This document shows, one piece after another, positions 1 to 7,903 of a stretch of 32,610 bases of DNA; position 1 is the first letter of the stretch; every line of letters begins with the position of its first letter. The notes under the pieces are model-generated. The model was not told the origin of the DNA and did no database searches. It saw only the letters and a program-made list of their open reading frames with translations. Where the stretch lies: assembly GCA_019750035.1 (NCBI GenBank), contig JAIEOZ010000175.1, positions 1 through 32,610 on the forward strand, in the 5' to 3' direction. The stretch is from Alphaproteobacteria bacterium (lineage in GTDB: Bacteria; Pseudomonadota; Alphaproteobacteria; UBA9655). The position numbers and the translations under genes are program-made.

Positions 1-400
1 GCAGGTTTCTTTATTGCTCTTGTTTCAACTCACCTTTTTCATGCCCTTCTTATCTTTCCCAGGACACTTGTGCGCCTACACGGGAATTTTAGAAATTAGA
101 TATTTTTTGACAAAATAGATCCAATGGGTGTGACATGTATGGGGGAAGTCTATATTGTCAGCGAATTACCTAACATCTACAGGGATGATAGTAACTTGCT
201 GTATTAATATGTAATTTGTAAAAATTATTCGGTAGAAAGCAAAGGAACAAAAAAACGTTATGAACTCGCACTTTTGATGGCTTATATCGTGGATAAACTT
301 CTTTCAGCTTATATTTATTGAGTATCATACTTTTCAGAAAAAGTAAAATTTTTTGATTGGCCATTAGAGAAGATGATCTTAAGATTGAAAAAAAATTCAA
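1..400. other. Intergenic region upstream of aas, with a dispersed repeat copy
   Basis: No convincing gene is seen. Plus-strand frame 1 is open from the window edge to a TAG at 97-99 and would encode a hydrophobic 32-residue tail, so this could be the 3' end of a gene cut by the window edge, but nothing in it is recognisable. Positions 57-87 match 13922-13952 at 25 of 31 bases, which suggests a repeat. The rest is AT-rich. A TTGACA at 107-112 has no good -10 partner at normal spacing. Confidence 0.5.
57..87. repeat. Dispersed intergenic repeat, copy A
   Basis: This 31-bp segment, sharing the core GGACACnnGTGCGCCT with a later copy, matches 13922-13952 at 25 of 31 positions. Both copies lie in non-coding DNA, which fits a degenerate dispersed repeat family rather than chance. 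Boundaries are only those of the visible similarity. Confidence 0.5.
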
Positions 401-3400
401 GTGATATCAATGAAAATTTTTATAAAAAATCAAGCTTTCTGGGCATTTTTTGGAACCCAGTTTTTAGGGGCGTTTAACGATAATTTTTTTAGAACCCTTT
501 TTGTAACGCTGGTGACCTATCACTTGGCAATTTACACAGAGACAGAAAGTGCTCTTTTTGTTTCGGCGGCTTTTGGGCTTTTTATGCTGCCTAGCTTTGC
601 CTTCTCTCCCCTTGCAGGCCAACTTGCGGATCGATATGATAAATCAAGAATCATTCAGGGTGTGAAGCTCTCTGAAGTTTTTATTGTTGGCTTAAGCGCT
701 TATGGTTTTATTCATACCAATCCCTATTTTCTTTTGGGATCCATTTTCTTTATGGGGATGCATTCAACTTTTTTTGGACCTGTAAAGTACAGCATCTTGC
801 CCGATATTCTTCCGCCAGAAAAAATTTTAAGTGGCAACGGGTATGTTGAAGCGGGGACTTTTCTTGCCATTATGTTAGGAAATTTCTGTGGAGCGCTGAT
901 GGTTCACTTGGAAATTTCCCCCTTTATTTTAAGTTTTCAATTGCTCATGGTGGCTCTTCTTGGATTACTTTTTAGTTTGTTGGTTCCTAAAATCCGTCGG
1001 ATGGCGCCCCACCTTAAAATACAGTTTTCCTGGAGCGCTGAGGTTAAAAAGTTGTCTCGGTATGCGCGAAAAGAGGATCGGGTTTTTAGAGCTATTATTG
1101 GTATTTCCTGGTTCTGGCTTGTAGGGACCGTCCTTTTGTCCCAACTTCCTTCCTTCGCGAATGATGTGATTAGGGTTCAAGAAAACGTTTTTATTTTTCT
1201 TCTTCTTCTTTTTACGATTGGGCTTGGGATGGGATCCATTTTTTGTAGCTGGTTTTTTAAGAATGAGATTACGACAAAATATGTTCCTTTATTTGCTTTT
1301 CTGTTGGTGCCTCTGTTGTTTGATATCGCTAGCTTTGATTCTCCTTTGTCCTTAAAACCCGTCTCCCTTATTGAATTTTTAACCTCTTTTTCAGGGGTCA
1401 GGCTAATGGTAGATATTGTTGCTCTTTCCTTTTTGGGAGGTCTTTTTACTGTTCCCCTCTATGCTTTTATTCAAACCACTGTTCCTCCCAAGCAGCGATC
1501 TCAAATTATTTCTTATTGTAATATTATCAATGCAGGATTCATGGTTTTTGCCAGCTTTACCTCTTTTTGTTTGTTAAGTTTGGGGGTGTCAATTCCTGCA
1601 CTTATTTTCTTAACGGCGTTGGGGCAAGGAATTATCACACTCTATTTGGTAAGAATTCTCCCTGAACCTGTGCTTAGGGATGTTCTTTATTGGCTTTTAC
1701 GTTGCGTCTTTCGTTTTGAAGTGCGCGGACTCGAAAATTATAAAAAAGCAGGAAAAAGAGTTATTTTAATTGCGAATCATATGTCTTATCTGGATGCCTT
1801 GTTCATTGCCGTTGCGTTGCCCGAAAAGCCCATTTTCGCCATTAACCTTTTTACGGCTAAAAAATGGTGGGTGAGACCCTTTTTGGCTCTGGCTAAAGTT
1901 TTGCCAATTGACCCCCACTATCCTTATGCCTTGCGTGAGGTTATTGAAGAAGCCAAAAAAGGTCATAAAGTTTTGATTTTTCCCGAAGGACGGTTGACCC
2001 TGACAGGGAGCCTCATGAAGATTTACGAGGGGCCAGGAATGATTGCTGAAAAGGCAGCGGCTTCTCTTCTTCCCCTTCACATTGAAGGAACTCAATATAC
2101 TTTCTTCTCTGTGCTTCAAGGACGCGTTCCTCGCAAATTCTTTCCTAAAGTGACGTTGACAATTTTTCCCGCTGAGACGCTTTCTATTGATTCAGCTCTG
2201 ATGGGGAGAGCTCGTCGTCGAGCCTTAAGTGAACAGCTTTATACGATAATGGTAACGATGATGTTTGCCACCAGCTCCCTCAACAAGACTCTTTTTTCGG
2301 CCCTTCTTGAAAGTCGAAAATTGTACGGTGCGTGGACGCCTATTTTAGAAGACGTTAGCTATAAGGCACTCACTTATGGGAGTCTTTTCTTGAGAATTTT
2401 TATCCTCTCACGTGTGTTAGCTCGAAAAACAGCTGGGAAAGAAGCTGTAGGCCTTTTGTTACCCAATGTGCATGGCCTTGTTATTAGTTTTTGGGCTTTG
2501 CAAGCTATCAATCGGGTGCCTGCTCTTTTAAACTATTCGACTGGGATGTCAGCTCTTTTAATAGCCTGTCAGGTGGCAGAAATTAAGAACGTTATCACGT
2601 CTCGTCAATTTATTGAAAAAGGACGTCTTCAAGAAGCTATCGAGCTTTTAAAGCGTCATAGCATTCATATTCATTACCTTGAGGATGAAGTTAAAAAAGT
2701 TCATCTTATGGATAAGGTGTGTGGGTTTTATGGAATGGTTTTTCCCCAAAAGGCTTATAAAAATCCTCCTAACCCTTCTGAGGGATGTGTCATATTATTT
2801 ACATCAGGTTCTGAGGGGATACCTAAAGGTGTGGTGTTAAGTCACCTCGCCCTTCAGGCGAATTGTTGCCAGCTCGCGTCTGTTGTTGATTTTAATTGCA
2901 ATGACACGGTCTTAAATGTTCTTCCCCTCTTTCATGCTTTTGGCTTGACCGCAGGGATGCTTCTTCCTTTGTTATTCGGAATTCGAACTTTTCATTATAT
3001 TTCACCCCTACACTATCGAGCTGTTGCTGAGCTTGTTTATGATAGGGGAGCTACAATTTTGTTTGGAACCGATACCTTTTTGAATGGGTATGGACGTGTC
3101 GCCCATGTTTACGACTTCCATACGCTCAGATACGTATTCGCAGGGGCAGAAAAACTGAAAGAAGAAACACAGCGTCTTTGGTTTGATAAGTTTGGTCTTC
3201 GCCTTTTTGAAGGATATGGAGCCACAGAAACAGGTCCCGTCCTTTGTGTAAATACTCCTCTGCATTATAAGGCAGGGACGGTGGGTCGTTTCTTACCTGG
3301 AATTTCCCAACGTCTTGAAACTGTTGAGGGATTTTCAGAGGGGCGTCATCTCTGGGTTCAAGGACCGAATGTTATGAAAGGGTATCTTTTAGCCGCAGCC

Positions 3401-3805
3401 CCAGGGAAACTCGTTCCTCCTGTTGAGGGATGGTATGATACAGGAGATATCGTTGATATCGATACGGAAGGGTATGTTCGCCTTTTAGGGCGAGCGAAAC
3501 GGTTTGCTAAGGTGGGTGGAGAAATGATTTTTCTTACGGCTATTGAAGAGGCTGTAAGCTGTCTTTGGCCGGGATATAATCACGCAGTTATTGCTCGTCC
3601 TGATCCTAAGAGAGGAGAAAAGTTGATTTTATTTACGACTTATCTTTTGGCGGATAGAGCAGCTCTTCTGTCTTATTGGAGAGCTCAGGGATTGTCAGAA
3701 TTATCACTCATAAGGAGTATACATATTCTTCCCTCACTCCCCCTCTTGGGCTCAGGAAAAGTAGATTACCGAGCTTTGGAAGGAGAGGGGATAGGCGACA
3801 CTTAG
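401..3805 (+). CDS. aas: Fused lysophospholipid transporter / acyltransferase / acyl-ACP synthetase (Aas-type)
   Basis: This 1134-residue inner-membrane protein joins three activities that recycle lysophospholipids. Residues about 1-430 are an MFS (LplT-like) flippase with about 12 membrane segments. Residues about 440-640 are a PlsC-type acyltransferase with HMSYLD at 460-465 (HX4D) and FPEGR at 527-531. Residues about 680-1134 are an AMP-forming acyl-ACP synthetase with the TSGS...PKG loop from 801, YGATE at about 939 and YDTGD at 1012-1016. In E. coli the same functions are split between LplT (about 400 aa) and Aas (about 720 aa), and the total length matches their sum. The start is uncertain: GTG at 401 or ATG at 410, neither with a clear ribosome binding site. 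The TAG stop overlaps the stop of the convergent gene by a few bases. Confidence 0.93.
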   Translation: MISMKIFIKNQAFWAFFGTQFLGAFNDNFFRTLFVTLVTYHLAIYTETESALFVSAAFGLFMLPSFAFSPLAGQLADRYDKSRIIQGVKLSEVFIVGLSAYGFIHTNPYFLLGSIFFMGMHSTFFGPVKYSILPDILPPEKILSGNGYVEAGTFLAIMLGNFCGALMVHLEISPFILSFQLLMVALLGLLFSLLVPKIRRMAPHLKIQFSWSAEVKKLSRYARKEDRVFRAIIGISWFWLVGTVLLSQLPSFANDVIRVQENVFIFLLLLFTIGLGMGSIFCSWFFKNEITTKYVPLFAFLLVPLLFDIASFDSPLSLKPVSLIEFLTSFSGVRLMVDIVALSFLGGLFTVPLYAFIQTTVPPKQRSQIISYCNIINAGFMVFASFTSFCLLSLGVSIPALIFLTALGQGIITLYLVRILPEPVLRDVLYWLLRCVFRFEVRGLENYKKAGKRVILIANHMSYLDALFIAVALPEKPIFAINLFTAKKWWVRPFLALAKVLPIDPHYPYALREVIEEAKKGHKVLIFPEGRLTLTGSLMKIYEGPGMIAEKAAASLLPLHIEGTQYTFFSVLQGRVPRKFFPKVTLTIFPAETLSIDSALMGRARRRALSEQLYTIMVTMMFATSSLNKTLFSALLESRKLYGAWTPILEDVSYKALTYGSLFLRIFILSRVLARKTAGKEAVGLLLPNVHGLVISFWALQAINRVPALLNYSTGMSALLIACQVAEIKNVITSRQFIEKGRLQEAIELLKRHSIHIHYLEDEVKKVHLMDKVCGFYGMVFPQKAYKNPPNPSEGCVILFTSGSEGIPKGVVLSHLALQANCCQLASVVDFNCNDTVLNVLPLFHAFGLTAGMLLPLLFGIRTFHYISPLHYRAVAELVYDRGATILFGTDTFLNGYGRVAHVYDFHTLRYVFAGAEKLKEETQRLWFDKFGLRLFEGYGATETGPVLCVNTPLHYKAGTVGRFLPGISQRLETVEGFSEGRHLWVQGPNVMKGYLLAAAPGKLVPPVEGWYDTGDIVDIDTEGYVRLLGRAKRFAKVGGEMIFLTAIEEAVSCLWPGYNHAVIARPDPKRGEKLILFTTYLLADRAALLSYWRAQGLSELSLIRSIHILPSLPLLGSGKVDYRALEGEGIGDT

Positions 3806-4635
3806 AGGGTTGTTAAATCCTTATAGATGAGAGCGAGAGATTTTGAAAAAACGGCCCAATTGAGAAGCCACATGGACAACGCGAATAATATGATGAGGAT
3901 AAGCGCAATTCCTGCGAGGATCGGGCTTATGAGATAGAGAACCCAGCCAAAAACACCTAAGATCACAATACCGATCACGCTTATGAGAAAAATACTCAGC
4001 CAAATTAAGAAGATTAATCCTAATAATCGCAAGACATTTCCTTGTAGAAGTTTCCAGCTTGTTTTGATGGGATTTTCTTGGTCGATAGCAATGAAAAGAA
4101 ATGTGAGGCCAATGCGGAAAATCAAGTAAAATCCAAAAATTGCAAAGAAAGTGCCTAAGGCAATATTCAAGATTATGCTTTCAAAAGAATAATGGATTCC
4201 CACAGTAATGCCAACGACAACAAGGGCATAAAGCCCCGCCATAAGGCCAATGAGAATTGAATATAAAATCATTTTAAAAAAGCGTCGATTGAAGTGCAGA
4301 TTTATCCATCGATCTCCTGCTTCATGAAGAACTGCATAGCGAAAGCCATTAATATAAAGGTTAAAAATGGCAATGATGTAGATGATATAATAGATAACGT
4401 TAGCCATACTAACTAAAAAAGGGACTTCTGTGATGTGCTCAATACTTGATGTTGGATTTATTAGGGCATAATCAGGAAGTATAGGGTGTCCTGTCAACAG
4501 ATGCATGCTGACCATAAAAGCAAGGCCCAAGAGCCACAGAAAAAGAGGAGAAAAAGCAACTCTTCCCCACTTAATTTTGTGGTCGAGCACCTCTTTGAAG
4601 CTTTCTTTTAAAGTAGGTATAATTTTTATTTTCAT
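3802..4635 (-). CDS. Multi-pass membrane protein of unknown function
   Basis: The product is 277 residues with roughly six or seven hydrophobic segments, at about residues 28-48, 75-97, 120-142, 150-180, 200-222 and 235-265, so an integral inner-membrane protein is likely. No catalytic motif is recognised, and no function is proposed. The ATG start follows a purine-rich GAGAGAG stretch that can act as a ribosome binding site. The gene is convergent with aas, the two stop codons overlapping by 3 bases, and divergent from xthA across a 115-bp AT-rich spacer that probably carries both promoters. Confidence 0.8.
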   Translation of the reverse strand: MKIKIIPTLKESFKEVLDHKIKWGRVAFSPLFLWLLGLAFMVSMHLLTGHPILPDYALINPTSSIEHITEVPFLVSMANVIYYIIYIIAIFNLYINGFRYAVLHEAGDRWINLHFNRRFFKMILYSILIGLMAGLYALVVVGITVGIHYSFESIILNIALGTFFAIFGFYLIFRIGLTFLFIAIDQENPIKTSWKLLQGNVLRLLGLIFLIWLSIFLISVIGIVILGVFGWVLYLISPILAGIALILIILFALSMWLLNWAVFSKSLALIYKDLTTL

Positions 4636-4716
4636 TTTCTCTCTCTTGTAAAGTAGGAGTGTATATATAATAATATTAACTTTAATGTGCTTAATACTTT
4701 ATTAAAATTTTGTCTC

Positions 4717-4746
4717 TTGACGAACTTTTCTAAAGAAGTATATTTT
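4717..4746 (+). promoter_or_regulatory. Possible xthA promoter, near-leaderless
   Basis: TTGACG (4717-4722) and TATTTT (4741-4746) are separated by 18 bp and resemble sigma-70 -35 and -10 boxes. The predicted transcription start would fall at or next to the ATG at 4751. That fits the lack of a ribosome binding site in front of this gene. This is pattern matching only. Confidence 0.3.
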
Positions 4747-4750
4747 AGTC

Positions 4751-5524
4751 ATGTTAACTCTTGCAACTTGGAATGTAAATTCTCTCCGCGTACGCCTTCC
4801 CCTATTGCTCGCATGGCTTAGTGAGGCGCGGCCTGATATTGTATTACTCCAAGAAACGAAGGTCATTGATGATCAGTTCCCCCGTGAAGAAATTGAAAAC
4901 TTAAAATATAATATTACTTTTTATGGCCAAAAAACGTATAATGGTGTTGCCATATTATCTAAATTTCCGATTGAAGATATCACGCGAGGTCTCCCTGGTT
5001 TTCAAGATGATCAATCTCGCTACCTTGAAGTTGTGACCCACGGTATTCGAGTGGCTTCTGTTTATGTGCCGAACGGAATGGCTGTGGAGAGCGATAAATA
5101 TATTTATAAAATAAATTTTTTAAGGCACCTCTATGCTCATGTGAAGACTCTTCTTACCTATGATGAAGCCTTGGTGCTAGGGGGAGACTTTAATATCGCT
5201 CCAACTGATCAAGATGTATATGATCCGCACAAATGGCATGAACAGATTTTGTGCAGCACAGCCGAGCGAGAACAGTATCGATCCCTGGTTTATTTAGGAA
5301 TGACCGATGCTTTAAGAGCCAGTCATCCTCAGGAAGATGAACTTTATACATGGTGGGATTATCGGGCAGGGGCTTGGCAAAATAATTTTGGCCTTCGGAT
5401 TGATCACTTTCTGCTGTCTCCTCAAGCTGCTGATCACCTTAGAGAAGCTTATATCGATAAAAAAACACGGGGTCTTGAAAAATCTTCAGATCATGCTCCT
5501 GTTTTCTGTCGGTTGGATCTGTGA
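4751..5524 (+). CDS. xthA: Exodeoxyribonuclease III (AP endonuclease, exoIII family)
   Basis: This 257-residue protein is a Mg2+-dependent base-excision-repair enzyme that cleaves 5' to abasic sites and degrades duplex DNA from 3' ends. Visible family signatures are WNVNSLR at 7-13, LQETK at 33-37 with the metal-binding Glu35, YVPNG at 106-110, GGDFNIAP at 145-152 with Asp147 and Asn149, and the terminal SDHAPV with catalytic Asp247-His248. Length is normal for XthA. The start is fixed by homology, since the family begins a few residues before the WNVNS motif, although no clear ribosome binding site precedes it. Its stop lies 2 bp from the stop of the convergent receiver-domain gene. Confidence 0.95.
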   Translation: MLTLATWNVNSLRVRLPLLLAWLSEARPDIVLLQETKVIDDQFPREEIENLKYNITFYGQKTYNGVAILSKFPIEDITRGLPGFQDDQSRYLEVVTHGIRVASVYVPNGMAVESDKYIYKINFLRHLYAHVKTLLTYDEALVLGGDFNIAPTDQDVYDPHKWHEQILCSTAEREQYRSLVYLGMTDALRASHPQEDELYTWWDYRAGAWQNNFGLRIDHFLLSPQAADHLREAYIDKKTRGLEKSSDHAPVFCRLDL

Positions 5525-5526
5525 TT

Positions 5527-6030
5527 TTATTGATACAGCTGAACGATTTTAATAAGCTCTGATAAATTTCTTTTTGTAAATGGCTTTTGAAAAATACCCT
5601 GCACTCCCACATGCATAAGCTCCTCTCTATGATGTTGTTCAGTGCAAGACGTAATGGCAAAAATAGGGGTACTTAAGCAGAGCTCCTGACGTATGGACTG
5701 TATGGCTTGCGGTCCATTAAGGACGGGCATTTCCCAATCCATTGTGATAAAAAGAAAAGGGCGTTCTTTGCAAGCTTGTAGGGCTTGCTTACCATTTTCA
5801 GCCTCTACAATTTCATAATCATTCTCGAGAATTTTCCTGAGGCATTTTCGAATGAGAGCATTATCATCAACAACTAAAATAACGGGCTTGGAAAGGGTAA
5901 TAGATAAGGATGAAGAGTTTAACTCCAAATCTGACTCAAATTTTTTGTCTAAGGGGCCTCCTGACGCTATGGTTGTAGAGTGATAAGAAAAAAAGAAAAC
6001 CATTGTAAAAAAATAATAAAAAATTTTCAT
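5527..6030 (-). CDS. Single-domain response-regulator receiver protein with N-terminal signal sequence
   Basis: From the ATG at 6030 the product is 167 residues. Residues 1-24 look like a Sec signal peptide or membrane anchor: a Lys, then a strongly hydrophobic Phe/Tyr-rich run ending in TIASGG. A short linker follows, then a complete CheY-like REC domain at about 48-167 with Asp55-Asp56, phospho-acceptor Asp98 in MDWEMP, Thr127/Ser128, and Lys149 in QKPF. No output domain is present. The frame stays open upstream to a TTG at 6141, which would give 204 aa and bury the hydrophobic segment, but the ATG at 6030 is a more natural start. A receiver domain normally works in the cytoplasm, so a signal-bearing one is odd; a membrane-tethered form facing the cytoplasm is one alternative. 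Confidence 0.8.
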   Translation of the reverse strand: MKIFYYFFTMVFFFSYHSTTIASGGPLDKKFESDLELNSSSLSITLSKPVILVVDDNALIRKCLRKILENDYEIVEAENGKQALQACKERPFLFITMDWEMPVLNGPQAIQSIRQELCLSTPIFAITSCTEQHHREELMHVGVQGIFQKPFTKRNLSELIKIVQLYQ

Positions 6031-6373
6031 GTGAATTCCAAAAAAAATATTACCACGGTTACAGCGGTGATAATATAGGCTCTTCCTAGGTGAAACAAGA
6101 AATTTTAATAATGCTTTCAAAGCGTGTCTCCCTTTTTCCAATCGTTGTTAAGTGTGTGTTTAGGTGTTTGCAAAGTTCCTATTGCAATTGTTTAAATTAT
6201 ATTATAGATGCAAAAAATACTAATTCTAAATATTTTTTATTTTATTGTTAGTATTATGAAAAAATAATTTATTAAGTCATTTTAACTTCTCTTTTGTTTT
6301 CTACAGGTACATTTGATTTGGCAGGCTACGGGAAACCTTCTTTAGTTCTCATGAAACAATAAAAGGAAAGCGA

Positions 6374-6475
6374 CCTCTCACAAGAAAAGACTAAGTGTTT
6401 TCTGAGGGAGCCAAAAACTTTTTTTGAAAAGTTGAAACCTTAGAGAGGCTGCACGTCTGCAGCCTCTTCTCTCCC
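6374..6475 (+). ncRNA. Candidate structured RNA of unknown class
   Basis: Three consecutive stem-loops are visible. One pairs AGAAAA (6383-6388) with TTTTCT (6398-6403), supported by a CCTC/GAGG outer helix. The second pairs AACTTTT with AAAAGTT at 6416-6433. The third is a perfect 9-bp GAGGCTGCA/TGCAGCCTC stem with a 4-nt loop at 6445-6466. The last lacks a T run, so it is not a classical terminator. Strand is assumed, and this may simply be a run of inverted repeats. Confidence 0.25.
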
Positions 6476-6551
6476 AAAAGAATGAATAAGAAAAGAAAAC
6501 AAATTACATATGGATATGTTAGGGGTTGTATTTTTTAAAATACTCCATATA

Positions 6552-6579
6552 TTGACATTGAGTTTAAAACTCTTTTAAG
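6552..6579 (+). promoter_or_regulatory. Candidate sigma-70 promoter for the cold-shock gene
   Basis: TTGACA at 6552-6557 is a perfect -35 box. TTTAAG at 6574-6579 is a weak -10 at 16-bp spacing. Transcription from about 6586 would give a leader of roughly 170 nt, similar to the long 5' UTR known for E. coli cspA mRNA. Confidence 0.4.
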
Positions 6580-6753
6580 GAAAGAAACCGTAGAGATCGT
6601 GTGCTCTGCGTAAGAAACTAAGATAGACTGTATGCCTTCTTCTTCTTACCCCAGCTCCTCATCCATATCTGAAGTGAACCTTTGAGTTGGGTGGAATTTT
6701 TACGCGTCTTGTTTCAAACTCACTTAGTTAACGCCTGATCAAAGGATATTGAG

Positions 6754-6957
6754 ATGAAAAACGGCACTGTAAAATGGTTTAACCCTACAAAAGGCTACGG
6801 CTTTATTCAAATGGAAGACGGTACACGTGATGTATTCGTTCACATTACAGAGCTTGAACGCTCTGGAATTTCCAATTTAGCCGAAGGTCAAAAAGTCAGC
6901 TTCGAGTTGGCAAGCAATAAGGGAAAAACATCCGCAATCAATCTTAAGTTGCGGTAA
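6754..6957 (+). CDS. CspA-family cold-shock protein
   Basis: The 67-residue product is a single cold-shock domain (OB fold) that binds single-stranded RNA and DNA and usually acts as an RNA chaperone. RNP1 is visible as KGYGFI at 13-18 and RNP2 as VFVHI at 27-31, after the typical GTVKWFN start. Full family length. The ATG is preceded by a purine-rich AAAGGATATTGAG stretch. It is transcribed alone, with a long non-coding leader upstream and a strong intrinsic terminator directly downstream. Which csp paralogue it is cannot be told from the sequence. Confidence 0.95.
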   Translation: MKNGTVKWFNPTKGYGFIQMEDGTRDVFVHITELERSGISNLAEGQKVSFELASNKGKTSAINLKLR

Positions 6958-6992
6958 ATTTTAAGGCTTTTTTTTGAAGCTTTTTATGATTA

Positions 6993-7046
6993 CCCTCAAA
7001 TTTAGGAATATTCTTTTAGAATATCCTGATTTGAGGGTTTTTTTTT
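6993..7046 (+). terminator. Rho-independent terminator of the csp gene
   Basis: A long stem formed by CCCTCAAAT and ATTTGAGGG, extended by GGAATATTC against AGAATATCC around a short T-rich loop, is followed directly by nine T residues (7038-7046). This is a textbook intrinsic terminator 35 bp after the csp stop codon. Confidence 0.93.
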
Positions 7047-7139
7047 AGATTGAAACACATTACCTCTTTCCTTGTAACCGTAATTTCTGTACAAATATAA
7101 GAATAAATCTTAAATAGATGATTTTTAAGGAAAGCACTT

Positions 7140-7715
7140 ATGCTTCGGCGAGGCTTCTGTCAAAAAAAATGTGAAAATGAGGGAACATTTAATCATCTGT
7201 CGATAAAAGCGCTTTTCTCCTTTTTTTCTTATGGTCAAAAACGAAAGTTATTTAAAACCTCCCCCATTTTTGCAGCTTTCTGCCGAAGTGACGTTAGTGA
7301 AATTTTTGCTGCAAAAGTGTCCTCTCTTTTACCCTTGCCCTTATTTGAATCTCGAGTACAAGCTGGTTTTCCCTCGCCTTGTGATGAGTTTTGTGAGGCA
7401 ACCCTTGATTTGAATACCCATCTCATTCTCCATAAGGCGACAACTTTTTTTGTTGAAGTGACAGGAGACTCTATGAAAGACGTTGGTATTTTTCCTGGAG
7501 ATTTACTTATCGTTGATCATTCTCTAACCCCTACGCGTGGGAAAATTGTGATTGCGCTTTTAAATGGTGCAATAAGGGTGAGGCGTTTTGAAACAACCAA
7601 GAATAGAATTCTTTTATGCTCAGAAGATGATGAAAATCCCGACATTATCGTCACAGAAGAAGATAGCTTTTCAACCTGGGGAGTCGTCACTAATGTGCTT
7701 CGTTCTTTGGTATAA
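7140..7715 (+). CDS. umuD: UmuD-like S24-family protein with altered catalytic lysine
   Basis: The C-terminal 120 residues read like UmuD, the LexA-fold subunit that self-cleaves to give UmuD' for translesion polymerase V. The cleavage region is QAGFPSP with the scissile Ala75-Gly76, and the nucleophile is Ser111 in GDSM. By alignment with E. coli UmuD, whose Lys97 lies in FTVKKL, the general-base position here is Arg148 in IRVRRF, so there is no Lys at that place. The N terminus has about 50 residues more than E. coli UmuD before the cleavage site, yet the ATG at 7140 has a good AAGGAAAG ribosome binding site. An internal GTG at 7317 would give a normal-length form. No umuC lies next to it. 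Self-cleavage may be lost or slow. Confidence 0.82.
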   Translation: MLRRGFCQKKCENEGTFNHLSIKALFSFFSYGQKRKLFKTSPIFAAFCRSDVSEIFAAKVSSLLPLPLFESRVQAGFPSPCDEFCEATLDLNTHLILHKATTFFVEVTGDSMKDVGIFPGDLLIVDHSLTPTRGKIVIALLNGAIRVRRFETTKNRILLCSEDDENPDIIVTEEDSFSTWGVVTNVLRSLV

Positions 7716-7729
7716 GTAACTCTGTAGCC

Positions 7730-7777
7730 ATCATACTGTGACTCAAAATTATTAGAAAATGTGAGTCACAATATGAT
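7730..7777. terminator. 16-bp inverted repeat downstream of umuD
   Basis: ATCATACTGTGACTCA and TGAGTCACAATATGAT pair with a single mismatch around a loop of about 17 nt. It lies 15 bp after the umuD stop. No T run follows on the plus strand, so it may be a weak terminator, an mRNA-stabilising hairpin or a protein-binding palindrome. Confidence 0.4.
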
Positions 7778-7861
7778 TTAAAAAACTACGCTTTAATGCT
7801 CATCCAATTTATCCAATGCTCTTGTCGTATTAACTCATTGAGAATATAGGGATATGCGAAA

Positions 7862-7886
7862 GAACGGGGTCGTAAGACCCCCGTTC
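7862..7886 (-). terminator. Probable terminator of the sulfotransferase-like gene
   Basis: On the minus strand GAACGGGGGTC pairs with GACCCCGTTC around TTAC, followed by TTCTTT. The GC-rich stem sits 18 bp after the stop codon of the minus-strand gene. The T run is short, so termination may be partial. Confidence 0.6.
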
Positions 7887-7903
7887 AGTGCTATTTTTTC
7901 CTG

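Larger units (their letters stand above)
6142..6753. other. Long intergenic region with hairpins, leader of the cold-shock gene
   Basis: No protein gene is seen in this stretch. It holds three small inverted repeats at 6374-6407, 6416-6433 and 6445-6466. A candidate promoter lies at 6552-6579, and a CCCAGCTC/GAGTTGGG stem sits about 60 bp before the csp start codon. This suggests a small RNA and/or a long structured csp leader. No known RNA family (6S, SRP, RNase P, tmRNA) was recognised. Confidence 0.5.

Noticed and set aside
170-400. 76-codon minus-strand frame ahead of aas
   Set aside because: AT-rich intergenic DNA, no start signal or recognisable domain; probably chance.
6301-6480. Possible 6S, SRP, tmRNA or RNase P RNA
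   Set aside because: Conserved landmarks of these RNAs were looked for and not found; kept only as an unclassified structured candidate.
7060-7139. SOS (LexA) box upstream of umuD
   Set aside because: CTGTAC resembles half of an E. coli-type box, but the matching half and the alphaproteobacterial GTTC/GAAC pair are both absent.
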